Below, piece by piece: positions 53,799-63,874 of a DNA stretch of 64,000 nucleotides. Made by a program: the position numbers and the translations under genes. Every line of letters begins with the position of its first letter. Within the stretch, counting starts at the first letter, position 1. Source of the stretch: Campylobacter lanienae NCTC 13004 (lineage in GTDB: Bacteria > Campylobacterota > Campylobacteria > Campylobacterales > Campylobacteraceae); NCBI RefSeq assembly GCF_002139935.1, contig NZ_CP015578.1, positions 992,001 to 1,056,000 on the forward strand, written 5' to 3'. Below the pieces are notes generated by a model. The model saw only the letters and a program-made list of their open reading frames with translations. It ran no database searches and was not told where the DNA came from.

Positions 53799-54370
53799 AA
53801 GACCCCTTTAGTGCTTGGGATTCCGATTCTATCATTTTTAGCTACGGCTCTACGAAAGGCTACAGCAAAGGCTTTAAATGTCGCTTCAGCTATGTGATGA
53901 GAGTTGGTGCCTCTTTGCTTTATTAAATGTAAGGTTATATTGGCATTCATAGCCAAAGCTCTAAAAAACTCCTCCACAAGCTCACTATCAAAATTGCCTA
54001 TTTTTGGATTCATCTTAGACTCATAAATTAAAAACGCTCTATTAGATAGATCCAAGGCACACTCCACCGCCGCTTCATCCATCACCACAACGCTATTACC
54101 ATATCTCTCTACACTACCAAGCGGATATAATGCCTCTTTTAGGCCTTGACCCAAAACGATAGCACAATCTTCTACACTATGGTGATCATCAATATGTAAA
54201 TCACCATTACAATGAAGTTTAATATCCATTAGCGAGTGTTTAGCAAGGGCATTAAGCATATGGTCAAAAAAGCCAATTCCAGTGCTTATATCGCTATTTC
54301 CACTACCATAAATTTCAAGCTCTAAGGTGATATCTGTCTCTTTTGTTTTTCTATGCTTTTTAATCATCAT
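53795..54370 (-). CDS. hisB: Imidazoleglycerol-phosphate dehydratase
   Basis: HisB carries out the dehydration step of histidine synthesis. This is the monofunctional 191-residue form without a histidinol-phosphatase domain. The two manganese-site motifs are DDHHSVEDCAIVLGQ and SHHIAEATFKAFA. It lies away from other his genes, inside the envelope operon (4-base overlap with kdsC). A tandem ATGATG precedes, with the start chosen at 54370. Confidence 0.96.
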   Translation of the reverse strand: MMIKKHRKTKETDITLELEIYGSGNSDISTGIGFFDHMLNALAKHSLMDIKLHCNGDLHIDDHHSVEDCAIVLGQGLKEALYPLGSVERYGNSVVVMDEAAVECALDLSNRAFLIYESKMNPKIGNFDSELVEEFFRALAMNANITLHLIKQRGTNSHHIAEATFKAFAVAFRRAVAKNDRIGIPSTKGVL

Positions 54371-54376
54371 AAATTC

Positions 54377-55150
54377 CTAATCTCTAGCTATAAACGCACC
54401 TTTAAATTGACCACTAGATATAAAATCACGAGCCTCAGCTTCACTTCTAAAGCCGGTTAAAAATACCCTATAAATAGGCTCATTATTTAAAGTATATTCA
54501 CGAACTGCGGTTTTGTAAATTCCATTTGTATTATCAAATTGAGTTTTATAGGTATTGGCTCCTTCTAAGCGTCTAAATGCACCGATTTGTACCATGAAAT
54601 TACCACCTGTGTATGTGTGAGTTTTGGTAGTTTTATTTGCTGGCGTTTCAATCTGCCCATAAAATCCGATAACTTCAAGTCTAACAGGTGCCGTCCCATC
54701 AGCTATCATGCTAATTTCTGTAGCGGCTGCTTTTGATAAGTCTATAATGCGTCCTGCTACAAAAGGCCCTCTATCGTTAATTCTTACTATTGTGGTTTTA
54801 CCATTTTTTAGGCTTGTAACCTTAACCATAGTATTCATCGGAAGAGTTTTGTGAGCTGCGGTGAGAGAATTCATATTATAAGTCTCTCCATTGCTTGTCT
54901 TTTTACCATGAAAATTTGGCCCATACCAACTTGCTATCCCTGTGGCACTATCGCCTACTTCAACTACTGTTGGATAGTATGTTTTGCCATTGATAGTGTA
55001 TGGTCTCATCGTGGCTTCTTGGCTACTTTGGCTAGTATTTGGTGTGCTTTGAAAGTCCGAGCTTGAGTAGTATGGAATGCTAGTTGTAGAACAACCAGCA
55101 AAAACTAACGCTATTAAAGCGATTAATGGTATTTTAATGCGGTATAACAA
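54377..55150 (-). CDS. rlpA: Septal ring lytic lipoprotein RlpA
   Basis: The 257-residue protein has a lipoprotein signal with lipobox LVFAGC (Cys20), a Ser/Thr/Gln-rich linker, a double-psi beta-barrel (about 70-160: [18 protein letters not shown], then [16 protein letters not shown]), and a C-terminal SPOR domain (about 180-257) that binds denuded glycan at division sites. In Pseudomonas RlpA is a lytic transglycosylase. It overlaps the mltD-like gene by 17 bases, pairing two wall-acting enzymes. Confidence 0.92.
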   Translation of the reverse strand: MLYRIKIPLIALIALVFAGCSTTSIPYYSSSDFQSTPNTSQSSQEATMRPYTINGKTYYPTVVEVGDSATGIASWYGPNFHGKKTSNGETYNMNSLTAAHKTLPMNTMVKVTSLKNGKTTIVRINDRGPFVAGRIIDLSKAAATEISMIADGTAPVRLEVIGFYGQIETPANKTTKTHTYTGGNFMVQIGAFRRLEGANTYKTQFDNTNGIYKTAVREYTLNNEPIYRVFLTGFRSEAEARDFISSGQFKGAFIARD

Positions 55151-56330
55151 GATTTTCTCCTATTGCTAATTTCATATTTGTTTTACTATTGGCTTTGATT
55201 ATATCTGCTACTTCCACGCCAAATTTGCGTGATATAGCACCTAGCGTATCCCCTTTTTTGACTTGATATTCATAAATTGTCTTAGCATTTGATGGGAGTG
55301 CTAGTTTATAATTTGATTGAATTTTATCTATATTATTATATTTTTTTATATCACTTGCTTTGATATCTAATTTTTTAGCGATTATATCAAATGTATCGCC
55401 CTTTTTGGTATTATAAATTTTAGTTTTTTGACTAACTTTATAGTTGGCTACAAACTCCTCTTTTTTGATTGTCGGAATATAGATATAGTATTTTTCTCTA
55501 TCTGGTGGAGTGAAGCTATATCTTAAATGCGTATTATATTTGCTTAATTTCTCTACGCTAAATCCTATGGTAGATGCTATGTCTAGTAGGCTAATCCCGC
55601 CTGGAATCTCCATTTTTTCTATACCTATGTATGTGGCTGAATTCAGCATTGAGCTATCTTTTGAGATCAAAAAATCGCTATCATTTGCTACATACGCCAT
55701 CATTATAATTTTGCGAAGGTAGTTTCTAGTCTCCAATGAGAGATATTTACGCTCTGGATCAAGTAGCGTCTTGATATCATCGCTACCGGCATCTTTGATG
55801 GCTCTACTTAGCTTGCCCTCACCGGCATTATAGGCTAAAATTGCCAAATACCACTTCCCAAATCTCTCTTTTAATCTCTCTAAATAATCAATCGCAGCGT
55901 GCGTCGCTTGAATTGGATCTCGCCTCTCATCTACATATTTATCAACATTTAGATTATGTAATTTAGCGGTGCTTGGGATAAATTGCCAAATTCCAGCCGC
56001 TTTAGCTCCGCTGGTAGCTCTATTAGATAGTTTAGACTCTACAATAGCAAGGTATAATAAGGAATTTGGAGCGCCTCTTTGCTTTAATACATCTTTGATT
56101 ATAGCGGCGTGTTTATACTCTTTTGTTATTGTGTTTATAAATTCTTGTTTTGTTACATTGATTCTGCTATTTTTTAGCTGCCATAAATGCTCATCATTGA
56201 TATATCTTGGATCTATATCAAGCTCTTTTAATATCCTAATCTCTTTTTGAAAATTATCATTTGAAGCCATAAATCCAAATGCATAATTACAGGTAAAAAC
56301 TATAAATAAACCTATTAATAATACTCTCAT
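55134..56330 (-). CDS. mltD: MltD-like lytic transglycosylase with LysM domains
   Basis: The 398-residue secreted protein has a signal peptide (about 1-19), an SLT domain (about 70-200) with the catalytic Glu in [12 protein letters not shown] and [24 protein letters not shown], and two C-terminal LysM units ([16 protein letters not shown] and [16 protein letters not shown]). It cleaves peptidoglycan between MurNAc and GlcNAc. No lipobox Cys follows the signal, unlike E. coli MltD. It lies 8 bases after tatD. Confidence 0.92.
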   Translation of the reverse strand: MRVLLIGLFIVFTCNYAFGFMASNDNFQKEIRILKELDIDPRYINDEHLWQLKNSRINVTKQEFINTITKEYKHAAIIKDVLKQRGAPNSLLYLAIVESKLSNRATSGAKAAGIWQFIPSTAKLHNLNVDKYVDERRDPIQATHAAIDYLERLKERFGKWYLAILAYNAGEGKLSRAIKDAGSDDIKTLLDPERKYLSLETRNYLRKIIMMAYVANDSDFLISKDSSMLNSATYIGIEKMEIPGGISLLDIASTIGFSVEKLSKYNTHLRYSFTPPDREKYYIYIPTIKKEEFVANYKVSQKTKIYNTKKGDTFDIIAKKLDIKASDIKKYNNIDKIQSNYKLALPSNAKTIYEYQVKKGDTLGAISRKFGVEVADIIKANSKTNMKLAIGENLVIPH

Positions 56331-56338
56331 CTCTCTCC

Positions 56339-57103
56339 TTAAATTCCAAATAGTCTACTTGCGTTTTGCGTAGTTAAGTCTTCAATCTCATCTCTACTCA
56401 TACCCAAAATATCGCTCATTTTATCAGCTACAAAGGTAGTAAATGCTGGCTCATTTCTCTTGCCTCTATGTGGTTCAGGGGTAAGATATGGAGCATCAGT
56501 TTCGATCAATAGCCTATTTAATGGAATTTTAGGTAAAATCTCAACTAGCTTTTTAGCATTTTTAAATGTCAAAACTCCACCAATCCCATAATAAAATTTA
56601 CTACTAAGCTCAAGCAAAATAGGACTAGCATTAAAGCAGTGCAAAACACCACCAACTAGCTTATTTTCATACTCTTTTAATATCTTCAAGCTATCTTCAT
56701 TAGCATCTCTAATATGGATAATCAAAGGCAAATTTAACTCAATAGCAAGCTTGATTTGACTAATAAAAATATCTTTTTGTTTGCTTTTATACTCATCTAC
56801 ATTATCATCAGGAAGTCTAAAATAATCAAGCCCACACTCACCGATAGCCACGCATTTTGGATCTTTAGCAAATTTGCGAATCACGCTCTCATCATATCCA
56901 TCTATCTCATATGGATGGACTCCAGCTGCGAAATAGATATTTGAGTTTAAATTCGCTATCTTAGCAGCCTTTGGCAAGTCGTTTATATCGGCTCCGGGGA
57001 TGATAATCTTATCTACTTTATTATCCAAAGCATTTTTTATAACGCTATTTATATCATCATCATATCTAGTATCATCTAAATGACAATGTGTATCTATAAT
57101 CAT
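56339..57103 (-). CDS. tatD: TatD-family metal-dependent deoxyribonuclease
   Basis: This TIM-barrel hydrolase of 254 residues has the metal ligands in DTHCHLDD, GECGLDYFR, HIRDAN, HCFNAS and LLIETDAPYL. TatD-type nucleases act on DNA ends and in quality control. The start overlaps the cbrR stop by 4 bases (ATGA). Confidence 0.94.
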   Translation of the reverse strand: MIIDTHCHLDDTRYDDDINSVIKNALDNKVDKIIIPGADINDLPKAAKIANLNSNIYFAAGVHPYEIDGYDESVIRKFAKDPKCVAIGECGLDYFRLPDDNVDEYKSKQKDIFISQIKLAIELNLPLIIHIRDANEDSLKILKEYENKLVGGVLHCFNASPILLELSSKFYYGIGGVLTFKNAKKLVEILPKIPLNRLLIETDAPYLTPEPHRGKRNEPAFTTFVADKMSDILGMSRDEIEDLTTQNASRLFGI

Positions 57104-58323
57104 AATATCTCTATCCTATTTTTACCGCTTTTTTTAGCTTTTTCTAAGGCTTTATAACCATTCATAATGGCGTAGTCAAATTTGATATCACCATCAAAAT
57201 TACAAATCCCAACCGAAATAGTAGTAGTTATAGATGAAGCGATAGTGAGATTGGCTATCTTTGATCTGATTTGAGCCATAATCTTTATAGTATCATCAAA
57301 GCTAATTTTATCTAAGATAACTCCAAATTCGCCACCGCTTAATCTAGCTATAACCACGCCTTTTAGATCATTTTTTAAGATTGAAGCAACATGTATTATC
57401 ACCCTATCACAAAGCTCAAATCCAAACTCAGCATTAATCTTTCTTAAACCATCTATATCCAAAATAGCAATAGCAAATTCGCTATTTTTAGCCGCTAAGC
57501 TCTTAGCATAAGCAAAGAAATATCTTCTATTAAATAGCTTGGTTAATGGGTCATATTTTTTATACATTTGGATATCGTTTTCATCTTGCATAGCTTTTAG
57601 ATTGCTATCAACTCTATATATGATCTCTTCTTTACTAAATGGCACTGATATGAAATCATTTGCTCCATTTTTCAAAAATTTCGCCGCAACATCGCTATCG
57701 CTACTAGCTACTGCGATTAAGCCTAGATGATTTTTATCCTTTGTTTGGCGAATTTGACGCATCAATTCAAAGCCATCAATCACTGGCATATTATAAGCTG
57801 TCAAAACTAGCTTAATATCTGGATTATCTTCTAAATAGTTTAGAGCCTCTTCGCCATGAGCTGCGGTAAAGACTTTATAAAGTTGCGAATTTAAGATCTC
57901 TTTTAACTGATTTCTAACACTCATAGAAGGCTCAACTATCATAACTTTATAATTGCGGTTTTTACATAGTCTATTTATGGTATCAAATATATAATTAATA
58001 GCATCTAAGCTATCTTTTAATACATAATCAACTATATTTTTTTGAGTAAAGATTTTTTTTAAATTCTCATCTACGCTACCAGTAAGGATAATGGCTAAAA
58101 TATTTTTAGATAAGACATAATCTACAATCTCCCCATCTGGCGCATCAGGTAAATTTAGATCCAATAAAGCGATAAAAAAATCATCATTATCTTCAATAAT
58201 ATTTATCGCATCAGCATAACTGTGTGCTACTACAATATCCATATCTACATTAGCATTCATCTTTTTAGCTATTAGTTTGGCTAAGGATTTATTATCCTCA
58301 ACTATAAGAACCCTCTCACGCAT
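57100..58323 (-). CDS. cbrR: Response regulator CbrR: two receiver domains and a degenerate GGDEF
   Basis: The 407-residue protein has receiver 1 (about 3-120, phospho-acceptor Asp55 in LLDLNLP), receiver 2 (about 124-245) and a GGDEF domain (about 255-407). In receiver 2 the acceptor position reads LTAYNMP, with Ala176 for Asp. The GGDEF loop reads RLSGGEF (329-333: SGGEF), so it lacks the central Asp and the first Gly; cyclase activity is doubtful. By layout it matches CbrR (Cj0643) of C. jejuni, a regulator linked to bile resistance; the match rests on memory of synteny (recN-cbrR-tatD-mltD-rlpA). Confidence 0.88.
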   Translation of the reverse strand: MRERVLIVEDNKSLAKLIAKKMNANVDMDIVVAHSYADAINIIEDNDDFFIALLDLNLPDAPDGEIVDYVLSKNILAIILTGSVDENLKKIFTQKNIVDYVLKDSLDAINYIFDTINRLCKNRNYKVMIVEPSMSVRNQLKEILNSQLYKVFTAAHGEEALNYLEDNPDIKLVLTAYNMPVIDGFELMRQIRQTKDKNHLGLIAVASSDSDVAAKFLKNGANDFISVPFSKEEIIYRVDSNLKAMQDENDIQMYKKYDPLTKLFNRRYFFAYAKSLAAKNSEFAIAILDIDGLRKINAEFGFELCDRVIIHVASILKNDLKGVVIARLSGGEFGVILDKISFDDTIKIMAQIRSKIANLTIASSITTTISVGICNFDGDIKFDYAIMNGYKALEKAKKSGKNRIEIL

Positions 58324-58385
58324 AATAACCCCAGTAATTCATAATTTTTGTCGCCGATTATACTCAAATTTGACTTTAAAGCTCA

Positions 58386-59918
58386 TTAAATAAGTAGCTT
58401 TTTAGCAAATTCAGTAGCCTCTTGCGTGATACTCTCTCCACTTATCATACGAGATAACTCCATCACTCTTTCATCTATATTAAGCTCTTTTACGCTAGAG
58501 CCTTTGGCGTCTTTTTGGACTAAGAAGTGATGATGAGCCTTAGAGCTTAGCTGTGGCTGATGAGAGATGGCAAAAATTTGATATAAATTTGATAGTTCTA
58601 TAAGCACATTTGCTATACTCATAGCCTCCTTGCCACTTAAATTCGCATCTATCTCATCAAGTATCAAAACCCCGCCCCCAAGACCGCTAATCTTAGCTTC
58701 ACTGGCGATAAATGCAAGTCTTAAGCGGTTTATCTCTCCGCTACTTAGAGTCTTTAAATTTGAGCTATTTAAATTTATATCTACCAAATCAGCGCCATTT
58801 ATATCCATATTTTTGCTATTTAAATTTATATCCACCCTATCCATATATAGATCTTTTAAGTATCCATTTACCATAGTTTCTAGCTCTTTTACAGACTTGC
58901 TTCGCTCTTTTGTGATGGTATTTGAGATATTTTCTAATTCGCTTAAAAGCCTAGTAAATTTCATACTCAAATCAGATTTTTGAAACTCGATATTTTCATA
59001 ATGAGCTAGTTCGGCCTTTCTCTTTTGTAAGATCTCTAGGCACTCTTCTATACTCCCATACCGCTTAATCAACCCATTTAAACTCTCAATGCGATCTAAA
59101 AGCTCTTCTATATCAAGCCCTTCAAATTCATCAAAATCCACGCTACTTTTAGCAATTTTAAGCTCATTTAAAGCATCGCTAAAAAACCCGCTATCAATAT
59201 CGCTAATATTTAAAGCATCAATTACTGCTTTTTCATAAGCAAATATCATCTCAGCCTTGCTCCACGCCTCTTGTATCTTATCTTTTTTGCTAAGTCGCTT
59301 CTTTATAGAGTTAAGCTCATCAAATTCGCCTATTTTCGGATTTATCTGCTCGATCTTTTCTATCTCAAATTTAGCAAATTCTTTAAGCTCATCGATCTTT
59401 TTTTCCTCTTCATTTATCTTATCAAGCTCCTTTTTAAGAGTTAAAAATTCATTAAATTTTTCCTTAAATTTAGCCAAATTTTCACTATAATTTTTAGATT
59501 TTTTACTAGCTAAAATATCTAAAATTCCAATCAATCTAGAATTTTCAAACTCCTCAATATCCTTAGCACTTAGATATTTTAAATGGCGATTAGCGATCAA
59601 ATTTAGATTTTTTTTCGATATTGATTGGTTATTTATAAAGTATCTTGTGCTCTTATCTTTTAGAAGTTTAAAGCAGTTTATACTATCTTCTTCAATCCCA
59701 AACTCATCAAGCCCAAGCTTACACTCTACATCAGCTTCAATGAGCCTAGCATCGCTATCTTTATAGCCAAAAACGCTTAAAATTGCCCCCATCAAAACGC
59801 TTTTACCCGCACCACTAACACCAGTAAATACGCTAAGCCCAGAGCCAAATTTAAGCTCTAATTCATCAAAACTTAAATAATCTTTAAGATAAATTCTCTC
59901 TATCACTGCTGACCCCAT
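58386..59918 (-). CDS. recN: DNA repair protein RecN
   Basis: RecN is an SMC-like ATPase for double-strand break repair. Walker A is TGVSGAGKSVLMG, the ABC signature LSSGEINRLRLAF and Walker B GVLILDEIDANLSG; a coiled-coil arm lies at about 135-330. It has 510 residues, some 40 fewer than E. coli RecN, with a short arm as usual in this group. It overlaps nadK by 16 bases. Confidence 0.93.
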   Translation of the reverse strand: MGSAVIERIYLKDYLSFDELELKFGSGLSVFTGVSGAGKSVLMGAILSVFGYKDSDARLIEADVECKLGLDEFGIEEDSINCFKLLKDKSTRYFINNQSISKKNLNLIANRHLKYLSAKDIEEFENSRLIGILDILASKKSKNYSENLAKFKEKFNEFLTLKKELDKINEEEKKIDELKEFAKFEIEKIEQINPKIGEFDELNSIKKRLSKKDKIQEAWSKAEMIFAYEKAVIDALNISDIDSGFFSDALNELKIAKSSVDFDEFEGLDIEELLDRIESLNGLIKRYGSIEECLEILQKRKAELAHYENIEFQKSDLSMKFTRLLSELENISNTITKERSKSVKELETMVNGYLKDLYMDRVDINLNSKNMDINGADLVDINLNSSNLKTLSSGEINRLRLAFIASEAKISGLGGGVLILDEIDANLSGKEAMSIANVLIELSNLYQIFAISHQPQLSSKAHHHFLVQKDAKGSSVKELNIDERVMELSRMISGESITQEATEFAKKLLI

Positions 59919-60760
59919 CTTAATTTCTCTTTTAATACACCAAAATAGTCCCGCCCCTTTTGCCTTAGCAAATTCACTCTAATATCGCTCACGCCGATAT
60001 CCACACTATCAAATTCAATCAAATCCAATCTATCTTGCCCATCTATTAGCACCACCACATCATCATTACTTCTAAACTCTAGCCCAAATTCTTTAGGCAA
60101 GACAAGTGGCCTTTGAGTAAGGCTATGAGAGCATATCGGCGTAACGCTATAAGCATCACACAAAGGATGGATAATAGGCCCTCCAGCGCTCATATTATAT
60201 GCAGTGGAACCCATCGCAGAGCTAATTATCACCCCATCACCAAAATATGAATTAAAATACTTTGAGTTTAAAAAAGCATCAATATGCGAAGTGGTATCTA
60301 TTTTTTTACGCATTAAAACTATATCATTAAAGGCGAGTTTGGTAGTAATTTTACCATTTTTATTAAAATTTGCCCTAAGCATATATGGACGCTCAATATC
60401 ATAAATTCCAGCCAAAAATTGATCTAAAAATCCACCAAATCCATCCAAGGTAGAATCAGTCAAAAATCCCAAATGCCCAGTATGAACCCCATATATATAA
60501 GCCTCGCTTTGCGCTGCTCTCCTGCAAGTAGCTATGAAATTACCATCACCACCAAGTGAGACTATAACCTTTGCTCTTTTGATTAACTCACTAAATTCAT
60601 ACCCTTCTAATGATATACTTTGAGCCACATGAGACTCAAATATCACATCAATTGAGCGACTTTTTATAATCTTTATAATCTTTAATAACGCATCTTTTTG
60701 CTCTATTGGATCTCTAGTTGTAATTGCTATAATATTTAAATTTTTATGAATTTTAGACAT
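59903..60760 (-). CDS. nadK: NAD kinase
   Basis: NadK phosphorylates NAD to NADP. IVSLGGDGNFIATCRRA holds the GGDG catalytic motif, GHLGFLTD and SSAMGSTAYNMSAGGPI the substrate and NAD loops. The length (285) is normal. It is the first gene of the long minus-strand run that continues to mrdA; its promoter must lie in the 159-base divergent gap before aspS. Confidence 0.95.
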   Translation of the reverse strand: MSKIHKNLNIIAITTRDPIEQKDALLKIIKIIKSRSIDVIFESHVAQSISLEGYEFSELIKRAKVIVSLGGDGNFIATCRRAAQSEAYIYGVHTGHLGFLTDSTLDGFGGFLDQFLAGIYDIERPYMLRANFNKNGKITTKLAFNDIVLMRKKIDTTSHIDAFLNSKYFNSYFGDGVIISSAMGSTAYNMSAGGPIIHPLCDAYSVTPICSHSLTQRPLVLPKEFGLEFRSNDDVVVLIDGQDRLDLIEFDSVDIGVSDIRVNLLRQKGRDYFGVLKEKLRWGQQ

Positions 60761-60919
60761 AACTCTCCCCTAAAAGCCAAATTCTACACAAAAAAATATA
60801 ATATAAAGTATAATAATAAAATGAAATTTAACTTTACCCGCTCACTAGTCAAAATTTCTAATAAAATTTTTATAAAATTTAATGTATAATTGCCACTTTT
60901 TACAAACGAAAGGATTAAT

Positions 60920-62716
60920 ATGCGGAGTCATTACTGCACCGACTTAGACGCACAAGATATCGGTAAAAGCGTCAGTCTATGTGGTTGGGCAAATTCATAC
61001 CGAGACCACGGCGGCGTTATATTTATAGATCTTCGTGATAGAAGTGGAATTATCCAGCTTGTATGCGATCCAGCAGACAGCAAATCAGCACACGAAATAG
61101 CATCAAAAGTTAGAGATGAGTATGTCCTAAGAGCCAAAGGCAAGATAAGAGCTAGGGGTGAGGGACTAGTAAATCCAAAGCTAAAAACCGGCGAGATTGA
61201 AGTCGTAATAGATGAGCTAATCATTGAAAATGAGAGCGCTCCACTACCTTTTGTAATCGGCGATAATAGCGTTGGTGAAGATATCAGGCTTAAATATCGC
61301 TTTTTGGATTTAAGAAATGAAGATAGCCTAAGCAAATTTCAACTTCGCTCAAAAGCTAGCATAGCGTGTAGAAATGCCCTTGATAGATTAGGATTTTTAG
61401 AGGTTGAAACCCCTATGCTAACTCGTGCTACACCTGAGGGCGCAAGGGATTATCTAGTGCCTAGCCGTGTTCATCCTGGCGAATTCTACGCCCTACCACA
61501 AAGCCCACAGCTCTTTAAACAGCTATTAATGTGTGCTGGATTTGATAAGTATTTTCAAATCGCAAGGTGCTTTAGAGATGAAGATTTAAGAGCTGATCGC
61601 CAACCTGAATTTACTCAAATTGATGTTGAAATGAGCTTTTGCAATCAAGAAGATGTGATAAAAGTCGGCGAAGAGGTGTTAAAAGATATATTTGCAGCTT
61701 GCGGGCATAATATCCAAATTCCATTTAAAAGAATGAGTTATAAAGATGCTATGGAGCTTTATGGTAGTGATAAGCCAGATCTTAGATTTGACCTAGCTAT
61801 GGTCGATGTAATCGATATCTTCGCTAAATCAAATAATCAAATTTTCAGCACTCCAGCACAAGATCCAAAGAAAAATAGAGCCAAAGCTATAAAAGTCCCA
61901 AATGGAGATAATATATTTAGCAAACGCCAAATGCAAAGATTTGAAGAATTTGTCCGTAAATTTGGCGCTAAGGGCTTAGCATTTATCCAAATAAAAGACC
62001 CAAAAGATACAGCCGGACAAGATAACTGCGTAAATTTTGATGGACTTAGCCTAAAAGGGCCACTAGTTAAGTTTTTTGATCCAAGCGATCTAAAAGAGCT
62101 AGTTTCTAGAATAGATCTTAAAATCGGTGATGTAGTATTTTTCGGTATCGGAGATAAAAAAACCGTGCTTGATTATATGGGGCGATTTAGAATTTTCTTA
62201 GCTAATGAGCTTGGTATAATAGATCAAAAATCATTAGAGTTTTTATGGGTTGTAGATTTCCCTATGTTTGAGCAAAATGATGATGGTAGCTACTCAGCGA
62301 TGCACCATCCATTTACAATGCCTAATAACCCAGATGAGCCAAATTTAGAAGATATAACAAGTATCGCTTATGATGTTGTCTTAAACGGTGTTGAGCTTGG
62401 CGGTGGAAGCATTAGAATTCACAAAAATGATATCCAACAAAAGGTCTTTAAACTTCTTAAAATAGATGAAAACGAACAAAGAGAGAAATTTGGATTTTTA
62501 CTTGATGCGCTTAGTTTTGGTGCGCCTCCGCATGGTGGATTTGCTATAGGCTTAGATAGACTTATTATGCTAGTTACAAACTCATCAAGCATAAGAGATG
62601 TTATAGCATTCCCTAAAACTCAAAAAGCCTCATGTCTAATGACTCAAGCCCCAAGTAGCGTAGATACTCATCAGTTAAGAGATTTAGGATTAAGATTAAG
62701 AGAAAAGGAAAAATAA
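60920..62716 (+). CDS. aspS: Aspartyl-tRNA synthetase
   Basis: This class II enzyme has an N-terminal OB-fold anticodon domain (about 1-105), motif 2 ([18 protein letters not shown]), the bacterial GAD insert (about 280-410) and motif 3 ([12 protein letters not shown]). In epsilonproteobacteria it is often non-discriminating and works with GatCAB to make Asn-tRNA. The frame is open from ATG 60890, but AAAGGA stands 5 bases before ATG 60920 (MRSHYCTDL), so I chose 60920. It ends in a TAATG overlap with adk. Confidence 0.96.
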   Translation: MRSHYCTDLDAQDIGKSVSLCGWANSYRDHGGVIFIDLRDRSGIIQLVCDPADSKSAHEIASKVRDEYVLRAKGKIRARGEGLVNPKLKTGEIEVVIDELIIENESAPLPFVIGDNSVGEDIRLKYRFLDLRNEDSLSKFQLRSKASIACRNALDRLGFLEVETPMLTRATPEGARDYLVPSRVHPGEFYALPQSPQLFKQLLMCAGFDKYFQIARCFRDEDLRADRQPEFTQIDVEMSFCNQEDVIKVGEEVLKDIFAACGHNIQIPFKRMSYKDAMELYGSDKPDLRFDLAMVDVIDIFAKSNNQIFSTPAQDPKKNRAKAIKVPNGDNIFSKRQMQRFEEFVRKFGAKGLAFIQIKDPKDTAGQDNCVNFDGLSLKGPLVKFFDPSDLKELVSRIDLKIGDVVFFGIGDKKTVLDYMGRFRIFLANELGIIDQKSLEFLWVVDFPMFEQNDDGSYSAMHHPFTMPNNPDEPNLEDITSIAYDVVLNGVELGGGSIRIHKNDIQQKVFKLLKIDENEQREKFGFLLDALSFGAPPHGGFAIGLDRLIMLVTNSSSIRDVIAFPKTQKASCLMTQAPSSVDTHQLRDLGLRLREKEK

Positions 62717-63291
62717 TGAAAAAGCTATTTTTAATAATAGGCGCCCCAGGCAGCGGAAAGACTACAGACGCTAGCATAATAGCTAAAAACGACTCTAAAT
62801 TTAGCCACTACTCAACAGGCGATCTATTAAGAGCTGAAGTCGCTAGCGGTAGCGATCTTGGTCGCTTGATAGATAGCTTCATCTCTAAAGGCAATCTAGT
62901 CCCACTAGATGTAGTTGTAAATACCATAGTTAGTGCTATCAAATCCAGCCCTACAGAGTATATTTTAATAGATGGCTATCCACGAAGTGTAGAGCAAATG
63001 CTAGAGCTTGATAAGGTCTTATCAAATACAAATGATGTTAAACTAAGTGGCGTTATAGAAGTAGATGTAAGCGAACAAGTCGCAAGAGAGAGAGTATTAG
63101 GCAGAGCTAGAGGCGCTGATGATAATGATGAAGTCTTTAATAATAGAATGAAAGTCTATCTAGCCCCACTTAAAGAGATTAGAGATTTTTATAGTAGCAA
63201 ATCCCTACTTCGCAATATCAATGGCGAACGCACTATAGAAGAGATCGTAAGCGATATGGCAAATTTATTAAACACTATGATAAAGGAGTAA
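62716..63291 (+). CDS. adk: Adenylate kinase
   Basis: Adk balances AMP, ADP and ATP. The P-loop is [14 protein letters not shown], the AMP-binding stretch [10 protein letters not shown], and [10 protein letters not shown] places the conserved Arg. The lid is short and has no zinc Cys, giving 191 residues. Its ATG overlaps the aspS stop by one base, and ppa starts 3 bases after its stop. Confidence 0.96.
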   Translation: MKKLFLIIGAPGSGKTTDASIIAKNDSKFSHYSTGDLLRAEVASGSDLGRLIDSFISKGNLVPLDVVVNTIVSAIKSSPTEYILIDGYPRSVEQMLELDKVLSNTNDVKLSGVIEVDVSEQVARERVLGRARGADDNDEVFNNRMKVYLAPLKEIRDFYSSKSLLRNINGERTIEEIVSDMANLLNTMIKE

Positions 63292-63294
63292 ATT

Positions 63295-63813
63295 ATGGAT
63301 ATAAGTAAAATCAAAGCTGGCAATAACCCAGATAAACTAAACGCAGTAATCGAGATCCCATATGGATCAAATATCAAATACGAAATAGACAAAGATAGCG
63401 GTGCTGTCGTGGTAGATCGCGTGCTATACTCAGCTATGTTTTATCCAGCTAATTATGGATTTATCCCATCAACTCTAGCTGATGATGGTGATCCAGCTGA
63501 TGTTTTAGTCTTAAACGAATACCCACTTCAAGCCGGTAGCGTGATACCTTGTCGCTTAATAGGCGTTTTGGTAATGGAAGATGAGAGCGGTATGGATGAA
63601 AAGCTCTTAGCAGTCCCAGTAACCAAAATCGACCCTAGATATGATGGTATCAAAAGCATAGATGACCTACCAAAAGCCACGCTTGATAAGATTAAAAATT
63701 TCTTTGAAACATATAAAATGCTTGAACCAAACAAATGGGTAAAAGTCAAAGGTTTCGAAGATGCTAAAAAAGCTCAAGATATCTTAGACAAAGCTATCAA
63801 AGCTTACAAATAA
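63295..63813 (+). CDS. ppa: Inorganic pyrophosphatase (family I)
   Basis: This soluble enzyme hydrolyses pyrophosphate released by synthetases such as AspS. The Asp-rich metal site is ADDGDPADVLV, with VIEIPYGSNIKYEID and FYPANYGFIPST upstream. The 172 residues are typical of the hexameric bacterial form. It closes the aspS-adk-ppa unit, ended by a strong hairpin. Confidence 0.97.
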   Translation: MDISKIKAGNNPDKLNAVIEIPYGSNIKYEIDKDSGAVVVDRVLYSAMFYPANYGFIPSTLADDGDPADVLVLNEYPLQAGSVIPCRLIGVLVMEDESGMDEKLLAVPVTKIDPRYDGIKSIDDLPKATLDKIKNFFETYKMLEPNKWVKVKGFEDAKKAQDILDKAIKAYK

Positions 63814-63815
63814 CC

Positions 63816-63843
63816 TTAATGTGGCAAAATCTTGCCACATTAA
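63816..63843 (+). terminator. Hairpin terminator after ppa
   Basis: Twelve-base perfect arms TTAATGTGGCAA/TTGCCACATTAA with an AATC loop begin 2 bases past the ppa stop. The tail is A/T-rich but lacks a pure T-run. Confidence 0.75.
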
Positions 63844-63874
63844 TTAAATTTGAATTATCAACTAAAGGATTAAA

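Noticed and set aside
58040-58062. T8 run in cbrR as a phase-variation tract
   Set aside because: A/T runs of this size are common in this AT-rich genome and slip much less than G tracts; the frame is intact.
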